From JAVBTR01 sp031556065 (GTDB lineage Bacteria > Bacillota > Clostridia > Christensenellales > Aristaeellaceae), in NCBI GenBank assembly GCA_031556065.1, contig JAVBTR010000036.1, forward strand, positions 33,273 through 97,272: 64,000 nucleotides of DNA, written 5' to 3'. The stretch's first letter is position 1. Each line of letters begins with the position of its first letter. The translations under genes and the position numbers were made by a program. This document shows, one piece after another, positions 1-8,435 of the stretch. Below the pieces are notes generated by a model. That model was given only the letters and a program-made list of their open reading frames with translations, was not told the DNA's origin and made no database searches.

Positions 1-2
1 TT

Positions 3-647
3 TATGGCGGTCTGGACATGCGGAAGATACGCCATATTCTTTTGACCCATTCCCACTCCGATCATTTTTATCCGGTGGATCTGCTTACAATTTTGGAACC
101 CATGGCATGGAGAAAAAGTGCGGATCCCCTTCAGTTATATGGCCCCAAGGATTGCATGAAAAAAATGAGCCTTTGCCATGGCTATACAGATGAGGCAAAG
201 AAGCGACTCCCTCTTTATGCGCTTCCGCCCTTTGAAAATGTGAAGATTGAGAGCTACACCGTGAAGCCCCTGCTCACATGTCATGACCCCCATGAAGATT
301 GCTATATTTATATTATAAAAAACCATGGCAAGACTTTGCTGTATGCTCATGACTCCCATCGGTTTCCTCCGAAAACATGGCAGGCCATTTTGCGGGAGCG
401 CTATGATTGCTGTGTGTTGGATTGCACCAGTGTGACCACGCCCAATGTGTTTGCAAATCATATGAGCTTTGAAGATGATCTGGAGATACGCCAACGGTTG
501 ATTGCTTCCGGGGCGGCTGATGAAAGCACGGTTTTTATCGCTAACCATTTCGCACATACGTATAACCCCTTGCACCAGCGTATTTTTCCATTGTTCGCCC
601 AGCACGGGTTTATTGCGGCTTATGATGGGATGGAGATTACGTTTTAA
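3..647 (+). CDS. Metallo-beta-lactamase-fold hydrolase, 5'-truncated by window edge
   Basis: The reading frame is already open at base 3 and in frame with a Met codon at base 18, so the gene starts before the window. The motif THSHSDHF (about 14 codons in) is the HxHxDH metal-binding signature of the metallo-beta-lactamase fold; later His/Asp residues (LLTCHDPH, YAHDSH, ANHFAH) fit the remaining ligands. Spacing resembles PhnP-like phosphodiesterases, but the substrate cannot be read. It ends 23 bases before the dehydrogenase at 671 and is probably co-transcribed with it and the lyase at 1766, so it may act on an intermediate or side product of that pathway. Confidence 0.8.
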   Translation, partial: YGGLDMRKIRHILLTHSHSDHFYPVDLLTILEPMAWRKSADPLQLYGPKDCMKKMSLCHGYTDEAKKRLPLYALPPFENVKIESYTVKPLLTCHDPHEDCYIYIIKNHGKTLLYAHDSHRFPPKTWQAILRERYDCCVLDCTSVTTPNVFANHMSFEDDLEIRQRLIASGAADESTVFIANHFAHTYNPLHQRIFPLFAQHGFIAAYDGMEITF

Positions 648-670
648 AAGGCTAAAGGAGAAGGAATAGT

Positions 671-1750
671 ATGAATGATTTTGCACCATACGCTTTTGGT
701 AGCGAAAAAATATATATTGGAGCAGGGGCAATGACTGCTCTGACTGCTTTTAAATACCTGCCTGGTAAACGGGTACTTGTGTTTTCCGGGGTTCGCTCTT
801 GGGAAGCTGCCTGGGCCTGTGGTCTTCAAAGCACTTTGGATTCTGCCGATGTGCAGTGGAAGCGGGTTGTCTACGATGGGTACTGTTCTTTTGAAAACCG
901 TCAAAAAATGCTGCAAGAGGCAGACGCTTTTCAAGCACAAATTCTTTTGGGTGCAGGAGGCGGTAAATGTATGGATGCTGTGAAGGCGGTGGCCGACGAA
1001 GCGGGGCTGTCCTGCATTTTGGTTCCCACATCAGCCGCCACATGCGCGGCCAGCGTTCGTTCATGCGTTTGCTATGATCAGCGGGGCAGAACCCAATCAG
1101 GAATCATGGCCAAGCATTTTCCCAATGGCCTTATTTTGGATTCGGATTTACTTATTGGGCACTGTCCGCCACGGTTGTTTGCAGCTGGTATGATGGATGC
1201 CCTGGCCAAATACCCAGAGATCGATTTTACCTTTAGTACCACTGCCACACAGCAGCAACTCATTTCCATGCATACAGCCCGCGCCATCGCGAAAAGCAAC
1301 TTCTTCTATATTTTGGAACATGGAGCATCTGCGTTTGAAGGGATGCAAGCCAATAGCACCAATGCTTTTACGCAAAATATCATGGAGCTCAATATCATTG
1401 AAACCGGCCTTTGCTCTTCACTTATGACGGGGTGGAATCAGTTAGCCATTGCTCATCAATTTCATGACGCGATTGTAACACATTTTTATGAGCAGCGAAC
1501 CGCCCTTTTGCATGGTGAAATGGTAGCGGTAGGAGTGCTGATGCAAATGTATGTTAACGGCTATGATTCTAAGCTGATTGAGGAAACCCAAGCCTTTATA
1601 AAGAGCGTTGGAGGTCCTGTGTGCTTAAGCGATATGGATATTCCGCCAACGGAAGAAACCAAAGAGATTATTCTTCATTTTATGGATGCAAAAAAATACC
1701 GCCCTTATTGGGAACTTATGCTGAAAGCCTATGATTACATTAACCGATAA
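671..1750 (+). CDS. Iron/zinc-dependent dehydrogenase, glycerol dehydrogenase-like (copy 1)
   Basis: This 359-residue protein belongs to the GldA/dehydroquinate-synthase-like superfamily of NAD(P)-dependent polyol dehydrogenases. LGAGGGKCMD (about residues 97-106) is the GGGxxxD dinucleotide-binding turn. DALAKYPE, AIAHQFHDA and LLHGEMVAVG carry the Asp and two His residues that bind the catalytic metal in the family. The start has a clear AAAGGAGAAGG site. It is closely related to the protein at 15524 (shared GxxDALAKYPEIDFT block), and in both places a DapA/NanA-fold lyase follows, so a linked role in oxidising or reducing the lyase product is likely. The exact substrate is unknown. Confidence 0.85.
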   Translation: MNDFAPYAFGSEKIYIGAGAMTALTAFKYLPGKRVLVFSGVRSWEAAWACGLQSTLDSADVQWKRVVYDGYCSFENRQKMLQEADAFQAQILLGAGGGKCMDAVKAVADEAGLSCILVPTSAATCAASVRSCVCYDQRGRTQSGIMAKHFPNGLILDSDLLIGHCPPRLFAAGMMDALAKYPEIDFTFSTTATQQQLISMHTARAIAKSNFFYILEHGASAFEGMQANSTNAFTQNIMELNIIETGLCSSLMTGWNQLAIAHQFHDAIVTHFYEQRTALLHGEMVAVGVLMQMYVNGYDSKLIEETQAFIKSVGGPVCLSDMDIPPTEETKEIILHFMDAKKYRPYWELMLKAYDYINR

Positions 1751-1765
1751 ATGGGAGGGAAAGCC

Positions 1766-2692
1766 ATGAACGCTTCGAAATATGCCGGCATTTTTCCAGC
1801 TTTATATGCATGCTATGAGGATAATGGTGCTATCAGCGCAAAAAGAACCCGACAACTAGCGCAGCATCTTATTGAAAAAGGGGTGCAGGGCCTGTATGTA
1901 GGCGGTTCTTCTGGCGAATGCATCTATCTTAATACGAAAGAACGCAAGCAAACCTTGGAAGCCGTGATGGAAGTAGCCGGGGGAAAACTAAAGGTGATTG
2001 CCCATGTGGCTTGTAACAATACGCGGGATAGTCAGGATCTGGCGGCCCATGCTCAGGCATTGGGGGTGGATGCCATCGCGGCCATTCCGCCTATCTACTT
2101 CCATCTTCCCGAACACGCGGTGGTACAATACTGGAACGATATATCATCCGCCGCCCCCGACACAGATTTCATTATATACAATATTCCCCAGCTTGCGGGG
2201 GTGGCGTTAACCATGCCGCTTTTCCGGCAGATGCTAAAGAACCCCAAGGTAATCGGCGTCAAAAATTCATCGTCCCCTGTACAGGATATATGGCAATGGA
2301 AAAACGTTGCTGGGGAAAGGCCTTTTGCTGTTTTTAACGGTCCGGACCGCCAGCTTCTGGCAGGCTTGGCAAATGGCGCCGACGGCGGAATTGGAGGCAC
2401 CTATGGGGTGATGCCTGAGCTATATCTGAAAATTTACCGGCTTTATTCGCAAAACCGTATGGAGGAGGCTCTTCAGATTCAAAACGATGCAGCCTATATT
2501 GTAAGCATTTTAGGAAGAGGAAAAGGAAGCATCTATGCGGTTGAAAAAGAGATTCTGTACCGCCATGCTGGAATTGCACTGGGAGGTGTTCGTTCACCGC
2601 TGCCCAACATCCATGCAGATGATGCACAGGTAATAGATAAAGCCAGCCAGTTGATTCTTACAGCTGTGGCAAAAGCGGACGCGCTGCTGTAA
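1766..2692 (+). CDS. NanA/DapA-family pyruvate-dependent lyase (N-acetylneuraminate lyase-like)
   Basis: A (beta/alpha)8 class I aldolase of about 308 residues. GGSSGE near residue 48 is the GxS/TGE substrate-carboxylate loop, the Tyr in FIIYNIP is the proton-relay Tyr, and the Lys in GVKNSSS is the Schiff-base Lys. NGPDRQLL and NGADGGIGGTYG resemble N-acetylneuraminate lyases more than dihydrodipicolinate synthases. ATG 1766 is preferred over the ATG at 1751 because 1751 lies on the ribosome site (GGGAGGG). It sits right behind the GldA-like gene. It probably cleaves or forms a 2-keto acid with pyruvate; sialic acid itself is not assured because no nanE, nanK or nagB is seen. Confidence 0.85.
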   Translation: MNASKYAGIFPALYACYEDNGAISAKRTRQLAQHLIEKGVQGLYVGGSSGECIYLNTKERKQTLEAVMEVAGGKLKVIAHVACNNTRDSQDLAAHAQALGVDAIAAIPPIYFHLPEHAVVQYWNDISSAAPDTDFIIYNIPQLAGVALTMPLFRQMLKNPKVIGVKNSSSPVQDIWQWKNVAGERPFAVFNGPDRQLLAGLANGADGGIGGTYGVMPELYLKIYRLYSQNRMEEALQIQNDAAYIVSILGRGKGSIYAVEKEILYRHAGIALGGVRSPLPNIHADDAQVIDKASQLILTAVAKADALL

Positions 2693-2709
2693 TGCTATGA
2701 TCATTGCCA

Positions 2710-3714
2710 TTAAGTTGATTCCCTTATAATCAATTCCGGCAGGGTGGCAAAGGATTGGGTCTGCAAGGAGGGCTTGCGGATTTTTTCGATTAGCAGCCTG
2801 GCGGCCTGGGCGCCCATGTCATACATGTTTACATCCACCACGGTGAGCTTGGGTTCGGTGATTTGGGAGAAGGGGTAGGAATCAAAGGTCATCACCGCCA
2901 TGGCGTTGGGAATGGCGATGTGCTTTTCGTTTAAATACTGCATGCAGCCCATGGCGATGGGGTTGTTGGCGCAGATCACCGCTGTGGGCGGATCGGGCAG
3001 CTTTAAGAGGGCTTTGGCCATGCGATGGCCGTCTTTAATATCCGAATCGCTTTGAATGGCGTAGGCTTTGGGCAGCGAAATGCTGTGCTCATCCAGCATC
3101 AGGCGAACCCCGCGCAGGCGGTTCCAAGAGATCATATCATCTGGCTTGCCGCCGATGAAGGCGATTTTGGTATGGCCCTTTTCGATCAGGTGCTGGGCGG
3201 CTACTTCGCCGGAAAGGCAATGGTTGGTATCGATCCAGCAAAGGCGGGTTTCAAAGTGGGGCTGCCCAATTACGATATGGGGAATTTCTTGCTTGCCGAT
3301 CAAAGCGGCAAGCTTTTTTGTGACCACCGAAGCATGGAAAATAATACCATCGTAAGCCTTTTGGGCAGACAGGGCTTCGGTTAAAGCGATCGCGTCTATG
3401 GGTGCGGTATGGCGAATAGAAAGGCGGTAGCCCCGCTTATCTAAAGCCTGTTGGGCTCCGGCCATGATTTCGAACAGATGGGGGTTATGGTAGGCGGCTT
3501 TTTCGGGGAAGGCAGCCAGAAACAGGATGCTGTGGGTCTGCCGTTTTGCAAAGCTTCGGGCCCGCTCATTGGGCAGATAATTAAGCTTCTTGACTGCTTT
3601 TAGTACGTTCTGTGCAGTGGCTTCTGAAATGGTGTGGGAGCCGCTTAGCACCTTGGATACCGTGGCGGTGGATACCCCTGCTTCTTTCGCTACATCACGG
3701 ATGGTTACAGACAA
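2710..3714 (-). CDS. LacI-family transcriptional regulator
   Basis: A 334-residue repressor. The N-terminus (IRDVAKEAGVSTATVSKVLSG) is a textbook LacI helix-turn-helix with hinge helix, followed by a periplasmic-binding-protein-like effector domain (IGGKPDDMISWNRLRG, LTVVDVNMYDMG). It starts with TTG at 3714, chosen because GGGAGGTGAG stands just upstream and no ATG is available. It is the last gene of the minus-strand maltodextrin operon, 16 bases behind the GH13 gene, so it most likely responds to a malto-oligosaccharide and controls that operon. A matching palindrome occurs at 9513-9524 upstream of the first gene. Confidence 0.9.
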   Translation of the reverse strand: MSVTIRDVAKEAGVSTATVSKVLSGSHTISEATAQNVLKAVKKLNYLPNERARSFAKRQTHSILFLAAFPEKAAYHNPHLFEIMAGAQQALDKRGYRLSIRHTAPIDAIALTEALSAQKAYDGIIFHASVVTKKLAALIGKQEIPHIVIGQPHFETRLCWIDTNHCLSGEVAAQHLIEKGHTKIAFIGGKPDDMISWNRLRGVRLMLDEHSISLPKAYAIQSDSDIKDGHRMAKALLKLPDPPTAVICANNPIAMGCMQYLNEKHIAIPNAMAVMTFDSYPFSQITEPKLTVVDVNMYDMGAQAARLLIEKIRKPSLQTQSFATLPELIIREST

Positions 3715-3730
3715 GGCACCTCACCTCCCA

Positions 3731-5431
3731 TCAGATATGAACAATAAACCCCTTTTTAGAAAGTATACCATCTGCAAAGCCTTCTTGAAAGAGTGAATCG
3801 CTTATTGGATTTGTATAAGGAAGCGGTGTATCGCCTGCATTGATGGCAATGGTAATATGATCCCGGCTGTATACGAATAATCTACTGCCTTTTTGGGCGG
3901 ATAAAATGCGGAAATCGCCCCGGCGCAGCGCCTCATGGCTTCTTCTTAAAGCAATGGCTTTTTTGTAGAAGGCGAAAAACCCTTGGTTTTCAGGCTTAAA
4001 TACCATGGGGCGGCGGTATTCATCCTCCAACAGGCCGTGAAGCCCCATTTCATCCCCATAGAAAACGGAAGGGATACCCACAAACGTCATTTGAAACAGC
4101 ACCGCCAGCTTCATCAAAGCGCTGTCTTCGCTGCAAAGGGAAAGAAAACGGCTTACGTCGTGGCTGTCCAGCAGATTCAGTTGAGCATAGGTTACAGGCT
4201 TTCGGTAGCGCATGAGCATTTGGTTGACCCGTGTGGCAAAGGCCAGGGCATCCATATCCCGGTAGGCGAAAAACCCCTTGGAATAACGCCTAAAATCGTA
4301 ATTCATGGTGGAATCGAACATGCTGCCATCCAACCAGTGGGCGGCGGTTTCCCATACCTCGCCGATAATCAGGCAGTGGGGGTTTACGGTTTTAACGGCT
4401 TTTCTAAAATCCCGCCAGAACCCATCGTTCACCTCGCTGGCCACGTCCAGCCGCCAACCGTCAATATGGTATTCCCGCACCCAATAGGCGCCCACATCGC
4501 AAAAATAGGCCGCTACCTCCGGGTTGGCGGTGTTGGTTTTAGGCATCATCCGCTCATAGGCGAAGCACTCGTAGCTGGGGTAAAGGTTCATGTCCTCTGG
4601 CCGTACAACAGGCTCTTCCAAGCGGAAAAACCAATCCCAGTAGCGGGATTCGCGCCCCTTTTCGCACACATCGTTAAAAGCGAAGAAGCGCCAGCCTACA
4701 TGGTTGAACACCCCGTCAATAATCACGCGAATGCCTTTCTCGTGGCAATGGGAAACCAACTGTTTGAAATCCTCATCAGTGCCCAGGCAAGGGTCGATGT
4801 GGTAATAATCCAGCAGATCGTATTTGTGGTATTCTCCGGCGACGAAAATAGGGTTCAGGTAAATGCAATTGACGCCCAGATTTTCAAGGTAGTTCAGGTT
4901 TTCCATCACGCCCTTAATGGTGCCGCCCAAACGCCCATGGCAGCATTCGCCGTTCCAGGTGTGGTGGGTGGGTTCAAGGGAAATGCGCCCCATGGAGGTG
5001 GCAAAGCTATCTGGAAAAATGTTATAAACCACCGCATCCTTGGCCCAAAAGGGGACATCCACCCGATCCATAGGGTGGTTATAAGGCAATTGAAAATATT
5101 CCGAACGATCAGGCATCAATTTATCACCAAACATATCTCCATAATACAAGGCTGTTTCAAGGCCGTCGTGAAGGTGAAAATAATAGCAGACCCGCTTGAA
5201 GGGGCAATGGAGCGTCACTTCGAACCAATCGAATAATTCGTCGGTTAAAATAAGTGCCATTTCGGCGGGAAAGAAATCCACGGGGTTATTGCGGCAGGCC
5301 CGATCCCCATAATAAAGGGTGACGGATTGCACATCCCTCTTCTGGGCACGCAGACGAAAGACGATCAGATCATCGCTGATACCATGGGCGTATTCGGACA
5401 TGGGAATGTGAAGGATAGCGCTTTTGTTCAT
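3731..5431 (-). CDS. GH13 alpha-glycosidase (neopullulanase/cyclomaltodextrinase type)
   Basis: A cytoplasmic alpha-amylase-family hydrolase of about 566 residues without signal peptide. An N-terminal beta-sandwich (about 1-120) precedes the barrel, as in neopullulanase and maltogenic amylase. The four GH13 regions are visible: DGVFNHVG, GWRLDVASE (nucleophile Asp), IIGEVWE (acid/base Glu) and LLDSHD (third Asp). The frame stays open upstream to 5815, but ATG 5431 is the real start: AAGGAGACC lies before it and upstream codons overlap the permease gene. It would hydrolyse imported maltodextrins or cyclodextrins. Its place between the permeases and LacI supports this. Confidence 0.92.
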   Translation of the reverse strand: MNKSAILHIPMSEYAHGISDDLIVFRLRAQKRDVQSVTLYYGDRACRNNPVDFFPAEMALILTDELFDWFEVTLHCPFKRVCYYFHLHDGLETALYYGDMFGDKLMPDRSEYFQLPYNHPMDRVDVPFWAKDAVVYNIFPDSFATSMGRISLEPTHHTWNGECCHGRLGGTIKGVMENLNYLENLGVNCIYLNPIFVAGEYHKYDLLDYYHIDPCLGTDEDFKQLVSHCHEKGIRVIIDGVFNHVGWRFFAFNDVCEKGRESRYWDWFFRLEEPVVRPEDMNLYPSYECFAYERMMPKTNTANPEVAAYFCDVGAYWVREYHIDGWRLDVASEVNDGFWRDFRKAVKTVNPHCLIIGEVWETAAHWLDGSMFDSTMNYDFRRYSKGFFAYRDMDALAFATRVNQMLMRYRKPVTYAQLNLLDSHDVSRFLSLCSEDSALMKLAVLFQMTFVGIPSVFYGDEMGLHGLLEDEYRRPMVFKPENQGFFAFYKKAIALRRSHEALRRGDFRILSAQKGSRLFVYSRDHITIAINAGDTPLPYTNPISDSLFQEGFADGILSKKGFIVHI

Positions 5432-5442
5432 AAATGGTCTCC

Positions 5443-6282
5443 TTAGCCTTTCACACCGCCGGCAGTAAGGCCCGATACCATATGGCGCTGGGAAAGGAAG
5501 AAAATAATAAGCACGGGAAGGGATACCACCAGAGACGCCGCCGCGAACACCGGCCAAGAGCCGCTCATCTCCGTGGCTTGGAGGGAGTAAAGGCCTGCCG
5601 CCAGGGTGTAGCTGCTTTCCCCTGTCATAAATTGAATGGAGAAAATATACTCGTTCCAAACAAAGATCAGCACCATCACTGCAGTAACAATAATGGAAGG
5701 CTGGGCTAAGGGCAGCACGATGTGGCGAATGATCTTCCCTTCGTTGCAGCCATCGATTTTTGCCGCTTCCTCCAAATCCACGGGGATGGTATCGAAATAG
5801 CCTTTTAAGTTCCAAAGGGAGAAAACCGACATGGTGCCAGTGTAAATGAAGATCAGCCCGATCTGGGTGTTGATCAGCCCCAGGGTGCTCATCAGCTTAT
5901 AGATGGCGAACATGGATAGAATTTGCGGGAAGGAATAAAGGAGGATCAGCATACGCAGGATAGCTTTTCGCCCCTTAAACTTCCGGCGGGAAAACATGTA
6001 TGCTGCCGGTACCGCAAAGGCCAGTGATAAAAGCACCGTGAACCCTGCTAAGGCCGCCGAGTTTCCCGCCCACTTGAGGATGGGCTGCTTGAGAAAAACG
6101 TCTGCATAGTTTTTAAGCGTAATGGCCTTAGGAATCAGGGAAAAATCCGATGCCAATAGGGAGTTGTTGGCGCTTAATGAAACGGAAAGGGCGTAAAGTA
6201 TGGGGATCATGGTGAAAAAGCATATAGCCAGCAGAAAGATATGCAGCGCACCTAACCCAAAAAATCGCTTTGCTTTTCTCAT
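5443..6282 (-). CDS. Carbohydrate ABC transporter permease, MalG type
   Basis: A 279-residue inner-membrane permease with six predicted hydrophobic segments. The EAA loop that docks the ATPase is seen as DLEEAAKIDGCNEGKIIRHIVLPLAQP. The start overlaps the stop of the MalF-type gene by four bases (ATGA), showing translational coupling. The C-terminus ends in GLTAGGVKG, typical of the MalG/LacG group. No ATPase gene is present in the operon, so a shared MsmX-like ATPase elsewhere in the genome presumably drives it. Confidence 0.9.
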   Translation of the reverse strand: MRKAKRFFGLGALHIFLLAICFFTMIPILYALSVSLSANNSLLASDFSLIPKAITLKNYADVFLKQPILKWAGNSAALAGFTVLLSLAFAVPAAYMFSRRKFKGRKAILRMLILLYSFPQILSMFAIYKLMSTLGLINTQIGLIFIYTGTMSVFSLWNLKGYFDTIPVDLEEAAKIDGCNEGKIIRHIVLPLAQPSIIVTAVMVLIFVWNEYIFSIQFMTGESSYTLAAGLYSLQATEMSGSWPVFAAASLVVSLPVLIIFFLSQRHMVSGLTAGGVKG

Positions 6283-7166
6283 GCCTTTGCCCCCCTTTTG
6301 CGGGTCAGTTCCGAAAAAGCGATAAGCATTAAAAAAATCATCACAGAAATGGCCGAGGAATAGCCGTAATTGTTGGTGATAAAGGCGTTTTCGTAAGCAT
6401 AGGTGATAATGGTATGGAAATTGGAGCCCGTTTGGCTGCCGATCTGCCTGGTTAACAGATACACCACATCGAACTGCTTGAAGGTGGTGAACAGGGTGAT
6501 CATCACTGCTGGGCCGATAATGGGTTTGAGGGAAGGCACCGTTACATAGACGGCCTTTTGCAAGGCCCCTGCTCCATCCAGGGTAGCGCTTTCATAAAGA
6601 CTGGCATCGATGGCTTTAAGGCCCCCGTCCATGATCATAATCATAAAAGGCAAAGCCAGCCACAGATTCACCACCGTGCAGCAGATGAATGCGCCTAAAT
6701 CTGTTGCCAGCCAGCGCACAGGGGCCAGGTTCATCTTCGCCATCCATTGGTTTAAGAGCCCGAACTGGGAATTAAAGATGCCTGTTTTCCATAAAAGGAT
6801 GGATACATATCCCGGCATGGCCCAGGGAAACATGAGGATGGTCTTATAAAACCCCCGAAACCGAAGGCCCTTGATGTTCAGCAGGTTTGCCAGCAAAAAG
6901 GCCAGCAATAGCTGTAAAGTCATGTTGACAATCGTCCATAGAACGGTGGCTATCAAGGCGGATAGAAAACCGGAATCGAACACGAACAGCGCGTTTTGGT
7001 AGTTCTTTAAACCAATAAAGGTGTAATTGAACCAGTGGTAGGTGTTCATGTTGGTGAAGGAAATAATGGCCGTGTAGATAATGGGGAAAACCACCATCAG
7101 TGCGATCAAAGCCAGGGAGGGCAGGCTGACCAGGTAGGCCATTAAAGTGGAGCGTTTTTTATTCAT
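6279..7166 (-). CDS. Carbohydrate ABC transporter permease, MalF type
   Basis: A 295-residue membrane protein, second gene of the permease pair. The ATPase-contact EAA loop reads ESATLDGAGALQKAVYVTVPSLKP. It is as short as Gram-positive sugar permeases and lacks the large periplasmic loop of enterobacterial MalF. ATG 7166 has a GAGGTAG ribosome site. It lies five bases after the binding-protein gene and overlaps MalG by four bases. With the binding protein at 7171-8382 it forms the import channel for maltodextrin, as inferred from the GH13 and CBM26 neighbours. Confidence 0.9.
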   Translation of the reverse strand: MNKKRSTLMAYLVSLPSLALIALMVVFPIIYTAIISFTNMNTYHWFNYTFIGLKNYQNALFVFDSGFLSALIATVLWTIVNMTLQLLLAFLLANLLNIKGLRFRGFYKTILMFPWAMPGYVSILLWKTGIFNSQFGLLNQWMAKMNLAPVRWLATDLGAFICCTVVNLWLALPFMIMIMDGGLKAIDASLYESATLDGAGALQKAVYVTVPSLKPIIGPAVMITLFTTFKQFDVVYLLTRQIGSQTGSNFHTIITYAYENAFITNNYGYSSAISVMIFLMLIAFSELTRKRGAKA

Positions 7167-7170
7167 GGCG

Positions 7171-8382
7171 CTACCTCATGGCCTGGATCAGGCTTAGGGC
7201 TTTTTGCTGGGCAGCCTCACAGCTTTGCTGTACATCCTTACCGCCCATGTTGATATCGGTTAAAAGGTTCCCGGCTACCGTCCACATCACATCCATTTCC
7301 GGCAGACAGGGCATGGGCACGGCGCTTTGCGCGGCAGCCCGCATGGCTTGAACCAATTCATCTTCTTTAATTGTTTCGTTTTCATAGCAGCCTTCCTTGG
7401 CGGGAGCGCAAGCGCTGGCCTTGGCCAGGGCGATCATCACATCCTCCTCCATGGCAACAGCCAATACTTTTTGGATGGCCTCCTTTTTATCGGCGGCGGT
7501 TTTCAGTACATGCAAGCCCTGCACCCCTGCGTAGGGGGCAATGGGGAGCCCTGTTTCATCTACCACAGGCATAGGGGCGATCTTCACCCGGATTCCGGCG
7601 GCCCGGACAGTGGGCACAAACCAGGGCCCTGCGATGGTGGCATGGGCTTTGCCTTCTTTAAACAGGGTGTTTACAGTGGCATATTCTGTTTCGCCTGGCA
7701 TTAATTGAACGAATTTCAAATGGTATGCAAGGGCTTTTTGCACTTCTTCCGAATACAGCTGAGGGGTGCCGTCTTTGCTTAACCACTCTCCGCCAAAACC
7801 GTGAACCCAGCCGGAGGCATAATAGGGAGTGGAATGCTGCTCCACAAAGCCGAAGTGCCCATGCTGGGTTTTGCGCTCCATGTAGGCGTACAGTTCTTCG
7901 GTGGTCTTAGGCACATCCGATTCCTTCATGTACTTTTCGTTGTACATGAAAAGCAGGGTTTCAAAATAGATGGGCAGCTGGTACAAGGTATCCTTGTAGG
8001 TGGCGGCTTTCACTGTTAATGGGACGTAGCTGCTTAATGCGTCGACGGCGATATAATCCGTAACGGGCGTAAGAATACCCATTTCCGCATAGACGCTCAG
8101 CTTATCATGAGCGAATAAATACATATCAGGTGCGGATTTTTGATCGTTGCCCACCAGCTTCAGCGTTTCTGTAAGGGAAGGCTTTTTTTCCAGCACCACA
8201 TGGATATCCGGCTCCAGCGCCTTAAAAGCTTCCTCTAACACCGCCACTACCTCGGCTTCCTTGTCGTGCCAGATGGTAACGGTTACAGGACCGGCGGTTA
8301 TAGGTGCTTCGGCTTTCTGGCAGCCTGTTAAAAGCAGCAAGAGCAAAGCCAACAGGATGGCTAATGATTTTTTCACGTACAT
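7171..8382 (-). CDS. Maltodextrin-type extracellular solute-binding lipoprotein
   Basis: A family 1 solute-binding protein of about 403 residues. The N-terminus has Lys residues, a Leu-rich stretch and the lipobox LLTGC, so it is a lipoprotein anchored on the outer face of the membrane. VTIWHDKEAEVVAVLEEAF is the usual start of the MalE fold, and GPWFVPTVRAAGIRVKIAPMP and PYAGVQGL match the conserved C-lobe of maltose-binding proteins. ATG 8382 is preferred over GTG 8388 because AAAGGTGGG lies directly before it. It would hand malto-oligosaccharides to the permeases downstream. Confidence 0.9.
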   Translation of the reverse strand: MYVKKSLAILLALLLLLLTGCQKAEAPITAGPVTVTIWHDKEAEVVAVLEEAFKALEPDIHVVLEKKPSLTETLKLVGNDQKSAPDMYLFAHDKLSVYAEMGILTPVTDYIAVDALSSYVPLTVKAATYKDTLYQLPIYFETLLFMYNEKYMKESDVPKTTEELYAYMERKTQHGHFGFVEQHSTPYYASGWVHGFGGEWLSKDGTPQLYSEEVQKALAYHLKFVQLMPGETEYATVNTLFKEGKAHATIAGPWFVPTVRAAGIRVKIAPMPVVDETGLPIAPYAGVQGLHVLKTAADKKEAIQKVLAVAMEEDVMIALAKASACAPAKEGCYENETIKEDELVQAMRAAAQSAVPMPCLPEMDVMWTVAGNLLTDINMGGKDVQQSCEAAQQKALSLIQAMR

Positions 8383-8435
8383 TCCCACCTTTGAAAAAGG
8401 GGCAGGCTTTTCACGGCCTGCCCTTATGCGCTGTG

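Noticed and set aside
3983..5236. 417-codon open frame antisense to the GH13 gene
   Set aside because: It has no family motif or ribosome site and mirrors the GC-rich third codon positions of a clear GH13 gene.
5432..5815. N-terminal extension of the GH13 frame
   Set aside because: It overlaps the MalG-type gene in another frame, and AAGGAGACC marks ATG 5431 as start.
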